From the NCBI RefSeq assembly GCF_900604535.1, contig NZ_UWOT01000004.1, positions 124,001 to 188,000 on the forward strand: a stretch of 64,000 nucleotides of DNA, in the 5' to 3' direction. Made by a program: the position numbers and the translations under genes. Under the pieces are notes generated by a model. The model ran no database searches. It was not told the origin of the DNA and saw only the letters and a program-made list of their open reading frames with translations. Origin of the DNA: Romboutsia_E sp900604535. GTDB taxonomy: Bacteria; Bacillota; Clostridia; Peptostreptococcales; Peptostreptococcaceae. Shown here piece after piece: positions 15,686 to 24,727 of this stretch (positions are counted from its first letter, which is position 1; each line of letters opens with the position of its first letter).

Positions 15686-16327
15686 TTATCCTGCCTGATT
15701 TCTTTTCGTCAAAGCACCTTTTTCTATATTAACAATTTTCCATTCATTTTCTAACTTTTCTACATAATATACTCTTTTCTCTTGATAAACTTCGTCTAAA
15801 TTCATTTTATTTTTATCAAGATAATCTTTATTAGCCTTATCAATTACAAATTCTGATTCAATAGTTACTTTACAAGTAGTCATGTCTTCATTAAAATAAT
15901 TACGATACCATATTAAATTTTTATGATTCAATACTAATTTATTATCTTTATACATATTATTTACTAATTCTTTATAATTTTCATTTTCTAATTTCTTAAT
16001 AAAATTATAACTATATAAATCATATTCGTCTTCTACATCTAAATCCTTAAAGTCTCTATTATCTACAGTTAAGCAATGTTTTTCTATAATATCTATTATC
16101 TTATTTACATCCTCATTATTACTTTGTAGCATCTCTTTGTCATTTCCATCTTTATCTAGTACAGTCCATAGTGTTTGACTTTCTCTTTCTAATTGTTTTT
16201 TTTCTTCTTCATTTAAATTTATATTATGTAAACTACTACTATCTGCATTAGTAATATTCCCATTCTCCGAGCAACCTGCAAAAGTTGAAATAATAATACA
16301 AAATATCAATATATTTAAAATCTTCAT
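15686..16327 (-). CDS. Predicted lipoprotein of unknown function
   Basis: About 213 residues. The start at 16327 (MKILNILIFC) follows AAAGGGA with correct spacing and gives a lipoprotein signal ending in STFAGC. Upstream in-frame codons to 16384 encode an unconvincing charged leader and overlap a hairpin. The mature protein is charged and rich in Lys, Asn, Asp and Glu, with KRVYYVEKLENEWKIVNIEKG at the C-terminus, which looks like an NTF2-like or DUF4829-type end, but no family is certain. It follows the GH16 glucanase gene by 66 bases. Confidence 0.6.
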   Translation of the reverse strand: MKILNILIFCIIISTFAGCSENGNITNADSSSLHNINLNEEEKKQLERESQTLWTVLDKDGNDKEMLQSNNEDVNKIIDIIEKHCLTVDNRDFKDLDVEDEYDLYSYNFIKKLENENYKELVNNMYKDNKLVLNHKNLIWYRNYFNEDMTTCKVTIESEFVIDKANKDYLDKNKMNLDEVYQEKRVYYVEKLENEWKIVNIEKGALTKRNQAG

Positions 16328-16348
16328 AGCATATTCCCTTTCTCTTTT

Positions 16349-16382
16349 GCAAAAGAACCTAGAAAGTTCTAGATCCTTTTGC
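16349..16382 (-). other. Intercistronic hairpin between glucanase and lipoprotein genes
   Basis: GCAAAAG (16349-16355) pairs with CTTTTGC (16376-16382), with an inner CTAG pair. No U run follows, so it is more likely a processing or mRNA-end element than a strong terminator. Confidence 0.45.
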
Positions 16383-16393
16383 AATAAATATAT

Positions 16394-17689
16394 CTATTTA
16401 ATATCTAAATTTGCAGGGATTAGCTCCCATTGACTGCTCCAATAACTGTTCGGTACATTCCCATACTGAACTAAACCGTTTTCATCCTCAGTATGAATAT
16501 ACATGTTATTTTTCCATCTATTATTAAACCTTAAGTAATTACCTTCTTTTTCCATTTTCCATTGAGCACTATAATATGTCGGAAGTACTTTACCATGTTC
16601 TAAAAAACTTGTCTGATTTTCTATATGTAAATATTCTTCAGTTTTTTCATTTTTTAAGCGAACATATTCACCCGCAGCTTCTTTTTTCCATACCCCATTT
16701 GTATCAAATTCATTAATATCTCCATATAAAACTTCATTTTTATCTTCTTCTATGTATAAATATTTTCCTGTCTCTCTATTTTTTATATGATATAGAGGTT
16801 CTTCATATCCTCCGTCTTTTTTCCAAACACGGAAGTAATCTATTGCCCATTGTTTTGGCCAAACATCATTATGTTCTCCTGAACCTGCATCTGTATATAT
16901 GTTTAATATTGTTCCCATAGGATAATTAGGAGATTGATCTATTACTTTATATAGTTCATTATCATAGTAGAATTTTAAGCTTCCTGGTGACCAATCTAAT
17001 GCATATATATGATATTCTGATGTTGGATCTCCTGATGGTACAGATTCTTCAGAAATCATCCAACTTGTTTGAAAGTTTGGATCATTCCATCCATATGCTG
17101 CAATCCTCCAAGTATCCGGTTTGCTAAAAAATGATTCTATAATATCTATTTCCCCAGTTTCTTTTGAATTAAACCAATCATCAGTATCATTTTGCATTCC
17201 TACCATCCACCAAGCTTGATGACCCCCACCTCCACAGTCAGCAAACTTTGCACGAATTTCAAAGTATCCATAAGTAGTAGCATATCCTATCCAAGGATCT
17301 CTATCTTGATTTTCAGTTGTACCACTAAAATTATGAATCCAATTTTTATCGAATGACATTATAGCTGATGAACGAACTTTTCCATCATGTTCAGGACTCC
17401 ATGGTTTTTGATCTTCTGTTATATACTCTATTAAGGAACCATCTTCAAATCTATAATTTGCTTTTGCATTTTCTGGATTTTCTGCCCAGTTAGGTAAATA
17501 GTAATCTGTCCACTTTGTCTTATCCAACTCTGGACCATCAAATTCATCTGAAAAATCTAGTGTATATCCATCTTTTGTTGTCGGATTAGGTGGTTGATCT
17601 TCTGCATAGACTAATGAAGTAAATAAAGTTGATACAATCGTCAATAATGTCATTAAGCTTACTAAACTTCGTTTTAAAATTTTTAACAT
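16394..17689 (-). CDS. Secreted GH16 beta-glucanase with C-terminal beta-trefoil repeats
   Basis: 431 residues. A signal peptide (MLKILKRSL..TSLVYAED) cleaves near residue 29. The GH16 catalytic domain runs from about 40 to 292. Its active site is GEIDIIESF with Glu180, Asp182 and Glu185, the E-x-D-x-x-E variant of laminarinases. From about 299 to 428 there are three repeats of about 44 residues (YHIKNRETGKYLYI, YVRLKNEKTEEYLHI, YLRFNNRWKNNMYIH), each ending in a W-x-x motif. This is a ricin-like beta-trefoil, probably sugar-binding. It should cut beta-1,3 or mixed-linkage glucans outside the cell. A hairpin separates it from the upstream phospho-glucosidase operon. Confidence 0.88.
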   Translation of the reverse strand: MLKILKRSLVSLMTLLTIVSTLFTSLVYAEDQPPNPTTKDGYTLDFSDEFDGPELDKTKWTDYYLPNWAENPENAKANYRFEDGSLIEYITEDQKPWSPEHDGKVRSSAIMSFDKNWIHNFSGTTENQDRDPWIGYATTYGYFEIRAKFADCGGGGHQAWWMVGMQNDTDDWFNSKETGEIDIIESFFSKPDTWRIAAYGWNDPNFQTSWMISEESVPSGDPTSEYHIYALDWSPGSLKFYYDNELYKVIDQSPNYPMGTILNIYTDAGSGEHNDVWPKQWAIDYFRVWKKDGGYEEPLYHIKNRETGKYLYIEEDKNEVLYGDINEFDTNGVWKKEAAGEYVRLKNEKTEEYLHIENQTSFLEHGKVLPTYYSAQWKMEKEGNYLRFNNRWKNNMYIHTEDENGLVQYGNVPNSYWSSQWELIPANLDIK

Positions 17690-17754
17690 AATATAGTCTC
17701 CTTTTTAATAGTAATCTTCCCTCAATTATTAATCATGCTAAATATTTATAATAT

Positions 17755-17802
17755 ATACATATAAACACCCCTATTCACAAGAATCTGAGTGTTTATATGT
17801 AT
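17755..17802 (-). terminator. Long hairpin after the GH4/PTS operon
   Basis: ATACATATAAACAC pairs perfectly with GTGTTTATATGTAT (14 base pairs). There is no clean U run, so its strength as a terminator is uncertain. Confidence 0.5.
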
Positions 17803-17813
17803 TAATAATTTAT

Positions 17814-19139
17814 TTATTTAAATGTAGGCCAATAATCTTTGTTAGCTTTCATTAAATCATCTAAAACAGCTTTTCCTACTCTGTAAGAAGGTATTGTCTT
17901 ATTAAGTAAAATAGCTTCCATAGCAGTATCATAAGATCCAGTAAGTGCTGTTTCAACAGTTAACTTTTCATATCCTTTTTGCATTTCCATCATACTCTTA
18001 TGGAATGTCGGTATATTTCCAACAGTCACAGGTTCTGCTCCTGTTGCTCCAACGTAGCAAGGTACTTCTACTACTGCATCACTATTAAAGTTATTAATTG
18101 CCCCATTATTTTTTATATTTACTATAAATCTTTCTTTTGTATCATGTATTATAGCATTAGTTATATCTACTATATAATTTCCATGAACTCCACCTAATAA
18201 TTTTGAATCTTTAGCTGTACCTAATTCTATAACTTTTTTACACTCTTCAAATACTGTAATTTCTCTAGTGCTTAATACATAAGACCCTCTCGTAAATTCG
18301 ATATTATCTGATTCAACCATTTCATCTGCAAAATAATAATATTGTAAATAACAATTAGGGAAATACTGAGGATACATTTTAAATGCTTTAATTACATTTT
18401 GAAATGTCTTAGTCCAATAGTCATCGCCTATAATTTCTTCGTTTGTTTGAATTAATCCCTTTAGTTCTCCTGATTGTACTTTTTCTCTTATTCCTGGTAA
18501 TAAATCATTTCCGTTCTTATCATAAATATTAGTCCACCATCCAAAATGATTTAAACCAAAGTATTTAAAAGTTAAATCCTTATAAGGAATATTCAAATAA
18601 TCTGCTAATGTTTCTTCTATGCTTATTGGCATATCACATATGCATAAGCACTTAGCCTTAGGGAATTTCTTATATATTGCTTCTGAAATTATTGCTTCTG
18701 GATTCGTATAATTTAATATCCAAGCATCAGGACAAACTTCTTGAGCTACCTCTACTATTTTTAAAATTTCAGGTATAACTCTTAATGCAAAAGAGAATCC
18801 TCCTAAACCACATGTTTCTTGTCCTACAACATTATGTTTTAAACATATCTTTTCATCAATTTCTCTTTGATTATTAAGACCCGGTCTTATTTGAACATAT
18901 AAAAAATTAGCATCTTTAAAAGCTTCTCTTATATCTGTAGTGTAAGAAACTTTAACATCTGATTTATTATCTCTATAATAAATTTTTGTAAATTCTCCAA
19001 TAAGATTGTTTCTTTCTTCATTTGTATCATATAGTACTAATTCTTCTAATTTTAAATCTTTTGATCTATTTCTAAGTACCTCCACTATACCTGGTGTATG
19101 TGTAGATCCTCCACCTACTATTACAATTTTATTTCCCAT
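17814..19139 (-). CDS. GH4 6-phospho-glucosidase, alpha-type signature
   Basis: 441 residues; NAD+- and Mn2+-dependent glycosidase acting on phosphorylated disaccharides in the cytoplasm. The Rossmann start is VIVGGGSTHTPGIVEVL. The metal/substrate motif is Cys168-Asp169-Met170-Pro171, followed by YFGLNHFGWW. In this family CDMP marks 6-phospho-alpha-glucosidases (MalH, GlvA), while beta enzymes (CelF, ChbF) have CNVP-like motifs. Length also equals MalH. The gene follows the PTS gene with a one-base gap. Maltose-6-phosphate-type sugars are the best guess, though the ChbG-like neighbour would fit chitobiose. Confidence 0.85.
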   Translation of the reverse strand: MGNKIVIVGGGSTHTPGIVEVLRNRSKDLKLEELVLYDTNEERNNLIGEFTKIYYRDNKSDVKVSYTTDIREAFKDANFLYVQIRPGLNNQREIDEKICLKHNVVGQETCGLGGFSFALRVIPEILKIVEVAQEVCPDAWILNYTNPEAIISEAIYKKFPKAKCLCICDMPISIEETLADYLNIPYKDLTFKYFGLNHFGWWTNIYDKNGNDLLPGIREKVQSGELKGLIQTNEEIIGDDYWTKTFQNVIKAFKMYPQYFPNCYLQYYYFADEMVESDNIEFTRGSYVLSTREITVFEECKKVIELGTAKDSKLLGGVHGNYIVDITNAIIHDTKERFIVNIKNNGAINNFNSDAVVEVPCYVGATGAEPVTVGNIPTFHKSMMEMQKGYEKLTVETALTGSYDTAMEAILLNKTIPSYRVGKAVLDDLMKANKDYWPTFK

Positions 19140-19140
19140 A

Positions 19141-20577
19141 TTATCTCACTCCCTCACTTACTGATTCACTTAATAGTTCATTAAATGCCTTCATAACATG
19201 AACTACTTCTGTACCTATTATGATTTGTATATTATTTTTACTTACCTTTACTACACCTTTTGCTCCTGTATTTTTTATATTATTTTCATTTATTAAATTT
19301 ATATCTTTTATTTCTAAACGCATTCTTGTTACGCAATTTTCTGCATTTATTATATTTTCTGCTCCACCAACATTTTGTAATAATTTTTTTGCCATATATC
19401 CATAATTTGAGTGTGATAGTTTTAATGATTCTTCATCAATATCTTCAGATATAGCTTCACTTCTTCCTGGAGTTTTTATATCTTTTTTAAGAATGATTGT
19501 TTTAAATGTAAAGTAATATAAGAAGAAAAATGCTACACCAACGGGTATAATATAAATTACATTATTACCCATACTCCAGTTTAAAACTAAATCTATAATA
19601 TTAAATCCAAATGCAAAACCAAGTCTTGAATTAAATATGTATAATACTGCTCCAGCCAAACCTGTAAATACTGAATGTATAAGGTATAGAAGTGGAGATG
19701 TAAACATGAATGAAAATTCAATCGGCTCTGTTACACCTGCCACTATTGAAGTTAAGGCTCCACTGTTTGCTAATCCTTTTACTTCTTCTTTATTTTCTGG
19801 GCGTGCTGTTTTATACATTGCAGCAGCCACACCAGGTATTCCAAATACCATTATTACGTAAAACATTACTAAAAATGATCCTGCACTTGGGTCCCCTGCT
19901 AAAAATCTTGTCATTTCACCTGTTACTACTGTTCCATTGGCTGTTGTATAACTACCTAACTCATAAAATATATAAGCATTAAAAACATGATGTAATCCTG
20001 TTGGTATTAAAGCTCTGTTTAAAAATCCAAATAAGAATACTCCAAAGATTCCCATAGATCCTAGTCCTATTGCAAAAGTATCTAATCCAGCTTCTATTGG
20101 AGGCCATATAAAGCTAAAAACTCCAGCTAAAACAAGTGAAAATATTGGACCTAAAGTTATAGCTAATTTTTCACCTGCAAAGAAAGAAAACATACTAGGA
20201 ACTTTCCAGTCTTTACTATAGTTATATATAACAGCTGTACTTATACCTGATACTATACCTCCAAATACCCCCATGCTAATACTTTCATTTAAGTATGTAA
20301 GCGCTTGCCTAAATACCATAACTGATAGTACTCCTGCTAAAACTGCAGATGATTTATCTTTACTTTTTGTATATGCTAGTATACATCCAACTGCAAACAA
20401 TAAATCTAAGTTTCCAAATATAACGTCTGACGCTATCTTTAATATATCTAAGTTTAATAAGTCTGGTTGCCCAAGTCTAGATAAAAGACCTGCAACAGGC
20501 ATAGCAACAACTGGAATTAGCATTGCTTTTCCTAATTTAGATAATTGATTACTTACTAATCTAAGTGAATTAGCCAA
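19141..20577 (-). CDS. PTS sugar transporter EIICB, glucose/maltose family
   Basis: 478 residues. The EIIC membrane domain (about 1-360) starts NQLSKLGKAMLIPVVAMPVAGLL and contains GLHHVFNAYIFYELG and AGVTEPIEFSFMFTSPLLYLIH, typical of the glucose superfamily. The EIIB domain (about 390-478) has the phosphorylated cysteine in ENCVTRMRLEI. No EIIA domain is fused or encoded nearby, so it must borrow one. Initiation is at a TTG after AAAGGGGGAT. Together with the GH4 enzyme it forms an uptake and cleavage pair. Confidence 0.88.
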   Translation of the reverse strand: MANSLRLVSNQLSKLGKAMLIPVVAMPVAGLLSRLGQPDLLNLDILKIASDVIFGNLDLLFAVGCILAYTKSKDKSSAVLAGVLSVMVFRQALTYLNESISMGVFGGIVSGISTAVIYNYSKDWKVPSMFSFFAGEKLAITLGPIFSLVLAGVFSFIWPPIEAGLDTFAIGLGSMGIFGVFLFGFLNRALIPTGLHHVFNAYIFYELGSYTTANGTVVTGEMTRFLAGDPSAGSFLVMFYVIMVFGIPGVAAAMYKTARPENKEEVKGLANSGALTSIVAGVTEPIEFSFMFTSPLLYLIHSVFTGLAGAVLYIFNSRLGFAFGFNIIDLVLNWSMGNNVIYIIPVGVAFFFLYYFTFKTIILKKDIKTPGRSEAISEDIDEESLKLSHSNYGYMAKKLLQNVGGAENIINAENCVTRMRLEIKDINLINENNIKNTGAKGVVKVSKNNIQIIIGTEVVHVMKAFNELLSESVSEGVR

Positions 20578-20597
20578 AATAATATCCCCCTTTAAAT

Positions 20598-21368
20598 TTA
20601 TATATTATTATAATTGCAAAGATTTATATCATACTTATCTATAAGTTCTCTCATATATGGATCACATAGAATATCTACTTCTCTTGCTCTAGGAATGTTG
20701 AAAGATGAACCTTCCAATAAACAGCTATCTATAAATGCAGGATGACACATCGCCTCACTTTTTTTAAATTCTATATTTTTAAGTATATTTGACTCTATAA
20801 TTTTAAAACACTTATCTCTAACTGACATATACTTATTAGACATATCTCTAATTGGTTCATAATTGCACAAATCTAAAAAATTTATATCATCCTCATTTAC
20901 TACTCTATTACAGTTTCTAACTGGTAAATCATATTCTTTAGAAAGTGTTTTTACTACCTCAGATGTTTGTTTAAATGTGTGTATATGATGATGTGAATCA
21001 ATATGACTTAATTTAATCCCTAGTGAGCATAATTTATCTATCTGAGATTTCCATTCATCATAAAGTTCATTTTTATCAATTTCTATACTTTCATTTTCAA
21101 AATCACTTAAATTATGAAAACTTCCATCATTTTTTATCAACGATCTTACATTTTTACCTAAAATAGGTTTACCACATGTTAATGTTAAATGTACCCCTAC
21201 TGCCAATGTAGGTGTCTGTTTAGATAGTTCAATTGCATGTTCTGTACCTGACATATTTGCCATTAATGTTGTTGATGTTAAAACACCTTTTATATGACTC
21301 TTAATTATTCCTAAGTTTACAGCATTAGAATATCCAAAGTCATCTGCGTTAATAATTAGTCTCTTGAT
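20598..21368 (-). CDS. chbG: ChbG/YdjC-family carbohydrate deacetylase with an apparent AUC start
   Basis: About 256 residues if read from 21368. The reading frame encodes KRLIINADDFGYSNAVNLG, the exact ChbG start with its metal-binding Asp-Asp, but the position where homologues have Met is ATC (21368-21366). No in-frame ATG, GTG or TTG exists before codon 35, whose ATG would delete the metal site. GGGGG is eight bases upstream of the ATC. An out-of-frame ATG at 21373 leads to a stop after five codons. HIDSHHHIHTF and ARAREVD-type C-terminal sequence confirm the family. Either AUC initiates or a start mutation or sequencing error has occurred. The enzyme deacetylates chito-disaccharides, in some species after phosphorylation. 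Confidence 0.75.
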   Translation of the reverse strand: MKRLIINADDFGYSNAVNLGIIKSHIKGVLTSTTLMANMSGTEHAIELSKQTPTLAVGVHLTLTCGKPILGKNVRSLIKNDGSFHNLSDFENESIEIDKNELYDEWKSQIDKLCSLGIKLSHIDSHHHIHTFKQTSEVVKTLSKEYDLPVRNCNRVVNEDDINFLDLCNYEPIRDMSNKYMSVRDKCFKIIESNILKNIEFKKSEAMCHPAFIDSCLLEGSSFNIPRAREVDILCDPYMRELIDKYDINLCNYNNI

Positions 21369-21444
21369 ATCATTCTCCCCCTTTTCTTTGATATATTTAA
21401 ATTATATATCCTTTTTTACTACATTAATATACTTCTAACTACTT

Positions 21445-21478
21445 TTGTAACATATGTACAATAGCGTAACATGTTTCA
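21445..21478. promoter_or_regulatory. Two inverted-repeat candidate operators between chbG and the RpiR gene
   Basis: TTGTA-N7-TACAA at 21445-21461 and CGTAACATGTTTCA at 21465-21478. The second resembles TGAAAC..GTTTCA-type RpiR sites and overlaps the candidate -35 of the regulator gene. It could mediate both autoregulation and control of the divergent sugar operon. Confidence 0.4.
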
Positions 21479-21503
21479 AAATATAAATTCTTTATGATAT
21501 AAT
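21475..21503 (+). promoter_or_regulatory. Candidate promoter of the RpiR regulator
   Basis: TTTCAA (21475-21480), 17 bases, TATAAT (21498-21503). The -10 is perfect and the -35 weak. Confidence 0.4.
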
Positions 21504-21544
21504 ATTTATATATTAAATGTAAAAATTTAAAAAAGGGGATATAT

Positions 21545-22264
21545 ATGATCAAAACATTTCATGTTGGGAGAATCTTTAAGAATCAAAATTTATCAGATTC
21601 AGAAACAAAAATACTTGAATACATATTTACAAATCCAGATAAGGTAAAAAAAGAAGGTATAAGGCAACTTGCTAAGTCAAACTTTACTTCTACAGCGTCC
21701 ATTATTAGACTTTCAAAAAAACTTGGATACAGTGGTTATAATGAGTTGATTTTTGATATAAAAAGAATGACATCAGATAGTTTAACTAATAATAATGAAC
21801 AGGAAAATTATTTCAACTGGTGTTCTAAAATCCCTTTAGCTGATCTTGATGAGCTATCAAAAAAATATTTAAACAAGAAAAAGTATATTTATCTTTATGG
21901 AGAGGGCTTTTGTGAATTTGTAACTGGATACATACACAGAAAGCTTTTAGTAAAGAAATACAATGTTATATTATTACATGGCTTAGAAATACCTATAGTG
22001 TATGAAAGAGATCATTCTCCTACATTAATAGTAGTATCAAAATCTGGAGAAAACTTTTCATGTATAAGAAAGATTGAACAGTTATCTGACCTTGGAGGAG
22101 ATATTATCTGCATAACTTCAAATCCTAATAGCAGTATCAGCCTAATGTCCGATGTGTCACTTTCTATACCAGTTGCTTCTATAGCTGATAGTAAAAATGA
22201 AGAATTTACAACATTTTATGGTGATAGTATAAATTTATTAGAAGATTTATTCTCTAGAGTTTAA
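21545..22264 (+). CDS. RpiR-family transcriptional regulator
   Basis: 239 residues. The N-terminal HTH (about 1-75) includes SDSETKILEYIFTNPDKV and STASIIRLSKKLGYSGYNEL. A SIS sugar-phosphate binding domain (about 105-235) carries YIYLYGEGF, VVSKSGEN and DIICITSNPNSSISLMSDVSL. Members sense phosphosugars and control sugar operons. It is divergent from the chbG-PTS-GH4 operon, its probable target. The SIS domain is a little shorter than usual. Confidence 0.87.
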   Translation: MIKTFHVGRIFKNQNLSDSETKILEYIFTNPDKVKKEGIRQLAKSNFTSTASIIRLSKKLGYSGYNELIFDIKRMTSDSLTNNNEQENYFNWCSKIPLADLDELSKKYLNKKKYIYLYGEGFCEFVTGYIHRKLLVKKYNVILLHGLEIPIVYERDHSPTLIVVSKSGENFSCIRKIEQLSDLGGDIICITSNPNSSISLMSDVSLSIPVASIADSKNEEFTTFYGDSINLLEDLFSRV

Positions 22265-22283
22265 TAATTGTTTTATTAATAAA

Positions 22284-22337
22284 AAAATTCCTTTATGCAC
22301 TGATTTTATACTTCTATCACTGCCATAAAGGAATTTT
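22284..22337. terminator. Bidirectional terminator
   Basis: AAAATTCCTTTATG pairs with CATAAAGGAATTTT. It serves the RpiR gene and the convergent amino-acid ABC operon. Confidence 0.75.
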
Positions 22338-22357
22338 AGTTTAATTAAATTTATAAA

Positions 22358-23185
22358 CTACTCTTCTTTAGCTAAATTTCTAGCTCCCTCCATATATTTA
22401 TCTATAGTCCCACTTTCATTAAGGCCTTTTAATATCTTATTTACTACTTCTACAAGTTCTTTTGTGCTGTCATCTTTCTTAAATGCTACAGATGCACCTT
22501 TATGTATATCTTCTCCTACTGTGGAATTTGCTACCGATATTCCTTCATAGCTATCTATATTTATATTGGTTACATTCTCACTACAAAGTATTCCATCTAT
22601 ATTTCCATTTTGAAGTTCTAAAATTAGATCAGGTATCTTAGCTAAACTTTTATAATTAATAGATCCTAAAGTTTCAGCTATAAAAGTTTCTTGAATACTT
22701 CCTTTTTGTACACCCATTTTCATATTTTTTACATTATCTTCAGTTTTAGCTATATCTTCATCTCCCTTTCTTACTATTATTTTATTTTTCTCATGATAGT
22801 AAGGTTCTGAGAAATTTACACTTTCTTTTCTTTCATCTGTAGCAGTCATACCAGCTAAAACTAAATCCGCTTTATCTGCATTTACTGCCCCAAGTACCCC
22901 ATCAAAATCCATATCTAAAAATTCTAATTCTACACCTATTCCATCTGCTATATCTTTAGCTATCATAGCATCTAATCCAACTATAGTATCTTTTCCATCT
23001 ATTATTTTATGAAACTCATACGGAGGATAATCTGCACTAGTTGCTACAATTAACTTACCTCTATTTTTTATTTCTTCTAATTTATTACTTTCTGATGTAT
23101 TTTCATCACTACTTGAGCTACATCCAATCATAAATAATGTCATTCCTAAACTTAATCCAAATATAATTAATTTTTTTAATTTCAT
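22358..23185 (-). CDS. Polar amino-acid ABC transporter, second substrate-binding lipoprotein
   Basis: 275 residues. Lipoprotein signal with LFMIGC lipobox, then a family 3 solute-binding domain (GKLIVATSADYPPYEF, VGLDAMIAKDIADGIGVELEFLDM). About 60 percent identical by eye to the first binding protein of the same operon (24728-25558), so it is a duplication. It is the last gene of the operon behind the T-box leader. The two proteins may differ in ligand preference. Confidence 0.88.
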   Translation of the reverse strand: MKLKKLIIFGLSLGMTLFMIGCSSSSDENTSESNKLEEIKNRGKLIVATSADYPPYEFHKIIDGKDTIVGLDAMIAKDIADGIGVELEFLDMDFDGVLGAVNADKADLVLAGMTATDERKESVNFSEPYYHEKNKIIVRKGDEDIAKTEDNVKNMKMGVQKGSIQETFIAETLGSINYKSLAKIPDLILELQNGNIDGILCSENVTNINIDSYEGISVANSTVGEDIHKGASVAFKKDDSTKELVEVVNKILKGLNESGTIDKYMEGARNLAKEE

Positions 23186-23275
23186 ATAATATATCCCCCC
23201 GGTTTATAATTCAACTTAAAATATAAAAAAAAATCCATTAGTTTTTAGCTAAAATATCTTTATCTCTTCTTACTA

Positions 23276-24001
23276 CTAAGCTAATATTTTCGCTAAGAAT
23301 TCTTGTGTTCTTTGATGTGTAGGGTTATTAAATACATTTTCTGGACAATCATCTTCAATTATCTTGCCACCATCCACAAATATAACTCTATCAGCAACTT
23401 CCTTTGCAAATCCCATTTCATGTGTAACTATAGCCATAGTCATCCCATCTTCTGCTAATTCTTTTATAACATCTAAAACTTCTGTTACCATCTCAGGATC
23501 AAGAGCTGAAGTTGGCTCATCAAATAACATCATATCAGGCTCCATAGCTAGAGCTCTAGCTATAGCTATTCTTTGTTTTTGTCCTCCTGATAATTGTGCT
23601 GGATAAGCATCTTTTTTATATAAAAGCCCAACTCTATCTAATAAATACTCTGCCTTCTTATTAGCCTCTGACTGGTTCATCTTCTTTAATATTACTGGTG
23701 CTAAAGTGATATTTTCTAATATTGTCTTATGAGGAAACAAATTAAAGTTTTGAAATACCATTCCTATTTTTTGTCTTATTTCATCTATATTAACTTTTTT
23801 ATCAGCTATATTAGTTCCTTCAAATATTATTTCTCCCTCAGTTGGTTCTTCTAATAAATTCATACATCTAAGCAATGTACTCTTGCCAGAACCACTAGGA
23901 CCTACTATAGCCATTATCTCTCCCTTATCAACTTTTAAATCTATACCTTTCAATACATGTACATCTCCAAATGATTTTTTTAAATTTTTTATTGTAATCA
24001 T
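23276..24001 (-). CDS. Polar amino-acid ABC transporter ATP-binding protein
   Basis: 241 residues; GlnQ/HisP-type ATPase. Walker A GPSGSGKSTLLRC, signature LSGGQKQRIAIARAL, Walker B MMLFDEPTSALDPE, and switch His in VTHEMGFAKEVADR. It powers the permease encoded 25 bases upstream. Confidence 0.95.
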   Translation of the reverse strand: MITIKNLKKSFGDVHVLKGIDLKVDKGEIMAIVGPSGSGKSTLLRCMNLLEEPTEGEIIFEGTNIADKKVNIDEIRQKIGMVFQNFNLFPHKTILENITLAPVILKKMNQSEANKKAEYLLDRVGLLYKKDAYPAQLSGGQKQRIAIARALAMEPDMMLFDEPTSALDPEMVTEVLDVIKELAEDGMTMAIVTHEMGFAKEVADRVIFVDGGKIIEDDCPENVFNNPTHQRTQEFLAKILA

Positions 24002-24026
24002 ATTATCACTATCCTTTTTTTATAAT

Positions 24027-24701
24027 CTATGCATTAGCTTTAGCTAGCTTTTTCTCAAATTTACCTACTAACTTAGATAATGTAAACGTTAATATAAAGT
24101 ATATAATAGCTGCTACTATAAGTGGCTCTAATGGTTTATATGTGGCATTCTTAACTATTGATGAAGTAAACATTATCTCACGTACACCTATAACTGATAT
24201 TATTGCAGACTCTTTCACTAGAGTTATAAATTCATTAGCTAAAGATGGTAATATATTTTTTATAGCTTGTGGTACTATTACATATCTCATTGTTGCTGCA
24301 TAGCCTAACCCCAAAGATCTACTTGCTTCCATTTGACCTTTTTCAACTGATTGTATTCCTGATCTTAATATTTCAGCCACATAGGCTCCTGAGTTTATTG
24401 ATAAAGCAAATGCACCTGCTATAAAATCACTAGATATCCCTAATATACTTGGAAAATCTATTCCAACCTGTGGTAACCCAAAGTAAATTATATATATTTG
24501 AACAAATAGAGGTGTTCCTCTTAAAATTTCTATATATGTTATTGCTACAGCTTTTAATACCTTAAATGTAGATAATTTCATTAAACAAATTAACATACCT
24601 ATAATACACCCAAATAATAATGCCACTAGTGAAATTATTACTGTTACAGATGTTCCTTCTAAAAATAAGCTTCCATATTTACTTAAAAAACTAAAATCCA
24701 T
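24027..24701 (-). CDS. Polar amino-acid ABC transporter permease
   Basis: 224 residues, five transmembrane segments. EAA-loop type sequence GQMEASRSLGLGYAATMRYVIVPQAIKNILPSLANEF is characteristic of HisM/GlnP permeases (quoted only as family hallmark: GQMEASRSLGLG at about residue 120). IEILRGTPLFVQIYIIYFGLP is the conserved N-terminal segment. It presumably acts as a homodimer because only one permease gene is present. Confidence 0.94.
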   Translation of the reverse strand: MDFSFLSKYGSLFLEGTSVTVIISLVALLFGCIIGMLICLMKLSTFKVLKAVAITYIEILRGTPLFVQIYIIYFGLPQVGIDFPSILGISSDFIAGAFALSINSGAYVAEILRSGIQSVEKGQMEASRSLGLGYAATMRYVIVPQAIKNILPSLANEFITLVKESAIISVIGVREIMFTSSIVKNATYKPLEPLIVAAIIYFILTFTLSKLVGKFEKKLAKANA

Positions 24702-24727
24702 GTTCCCACCTCCTAAATCATTAATCC

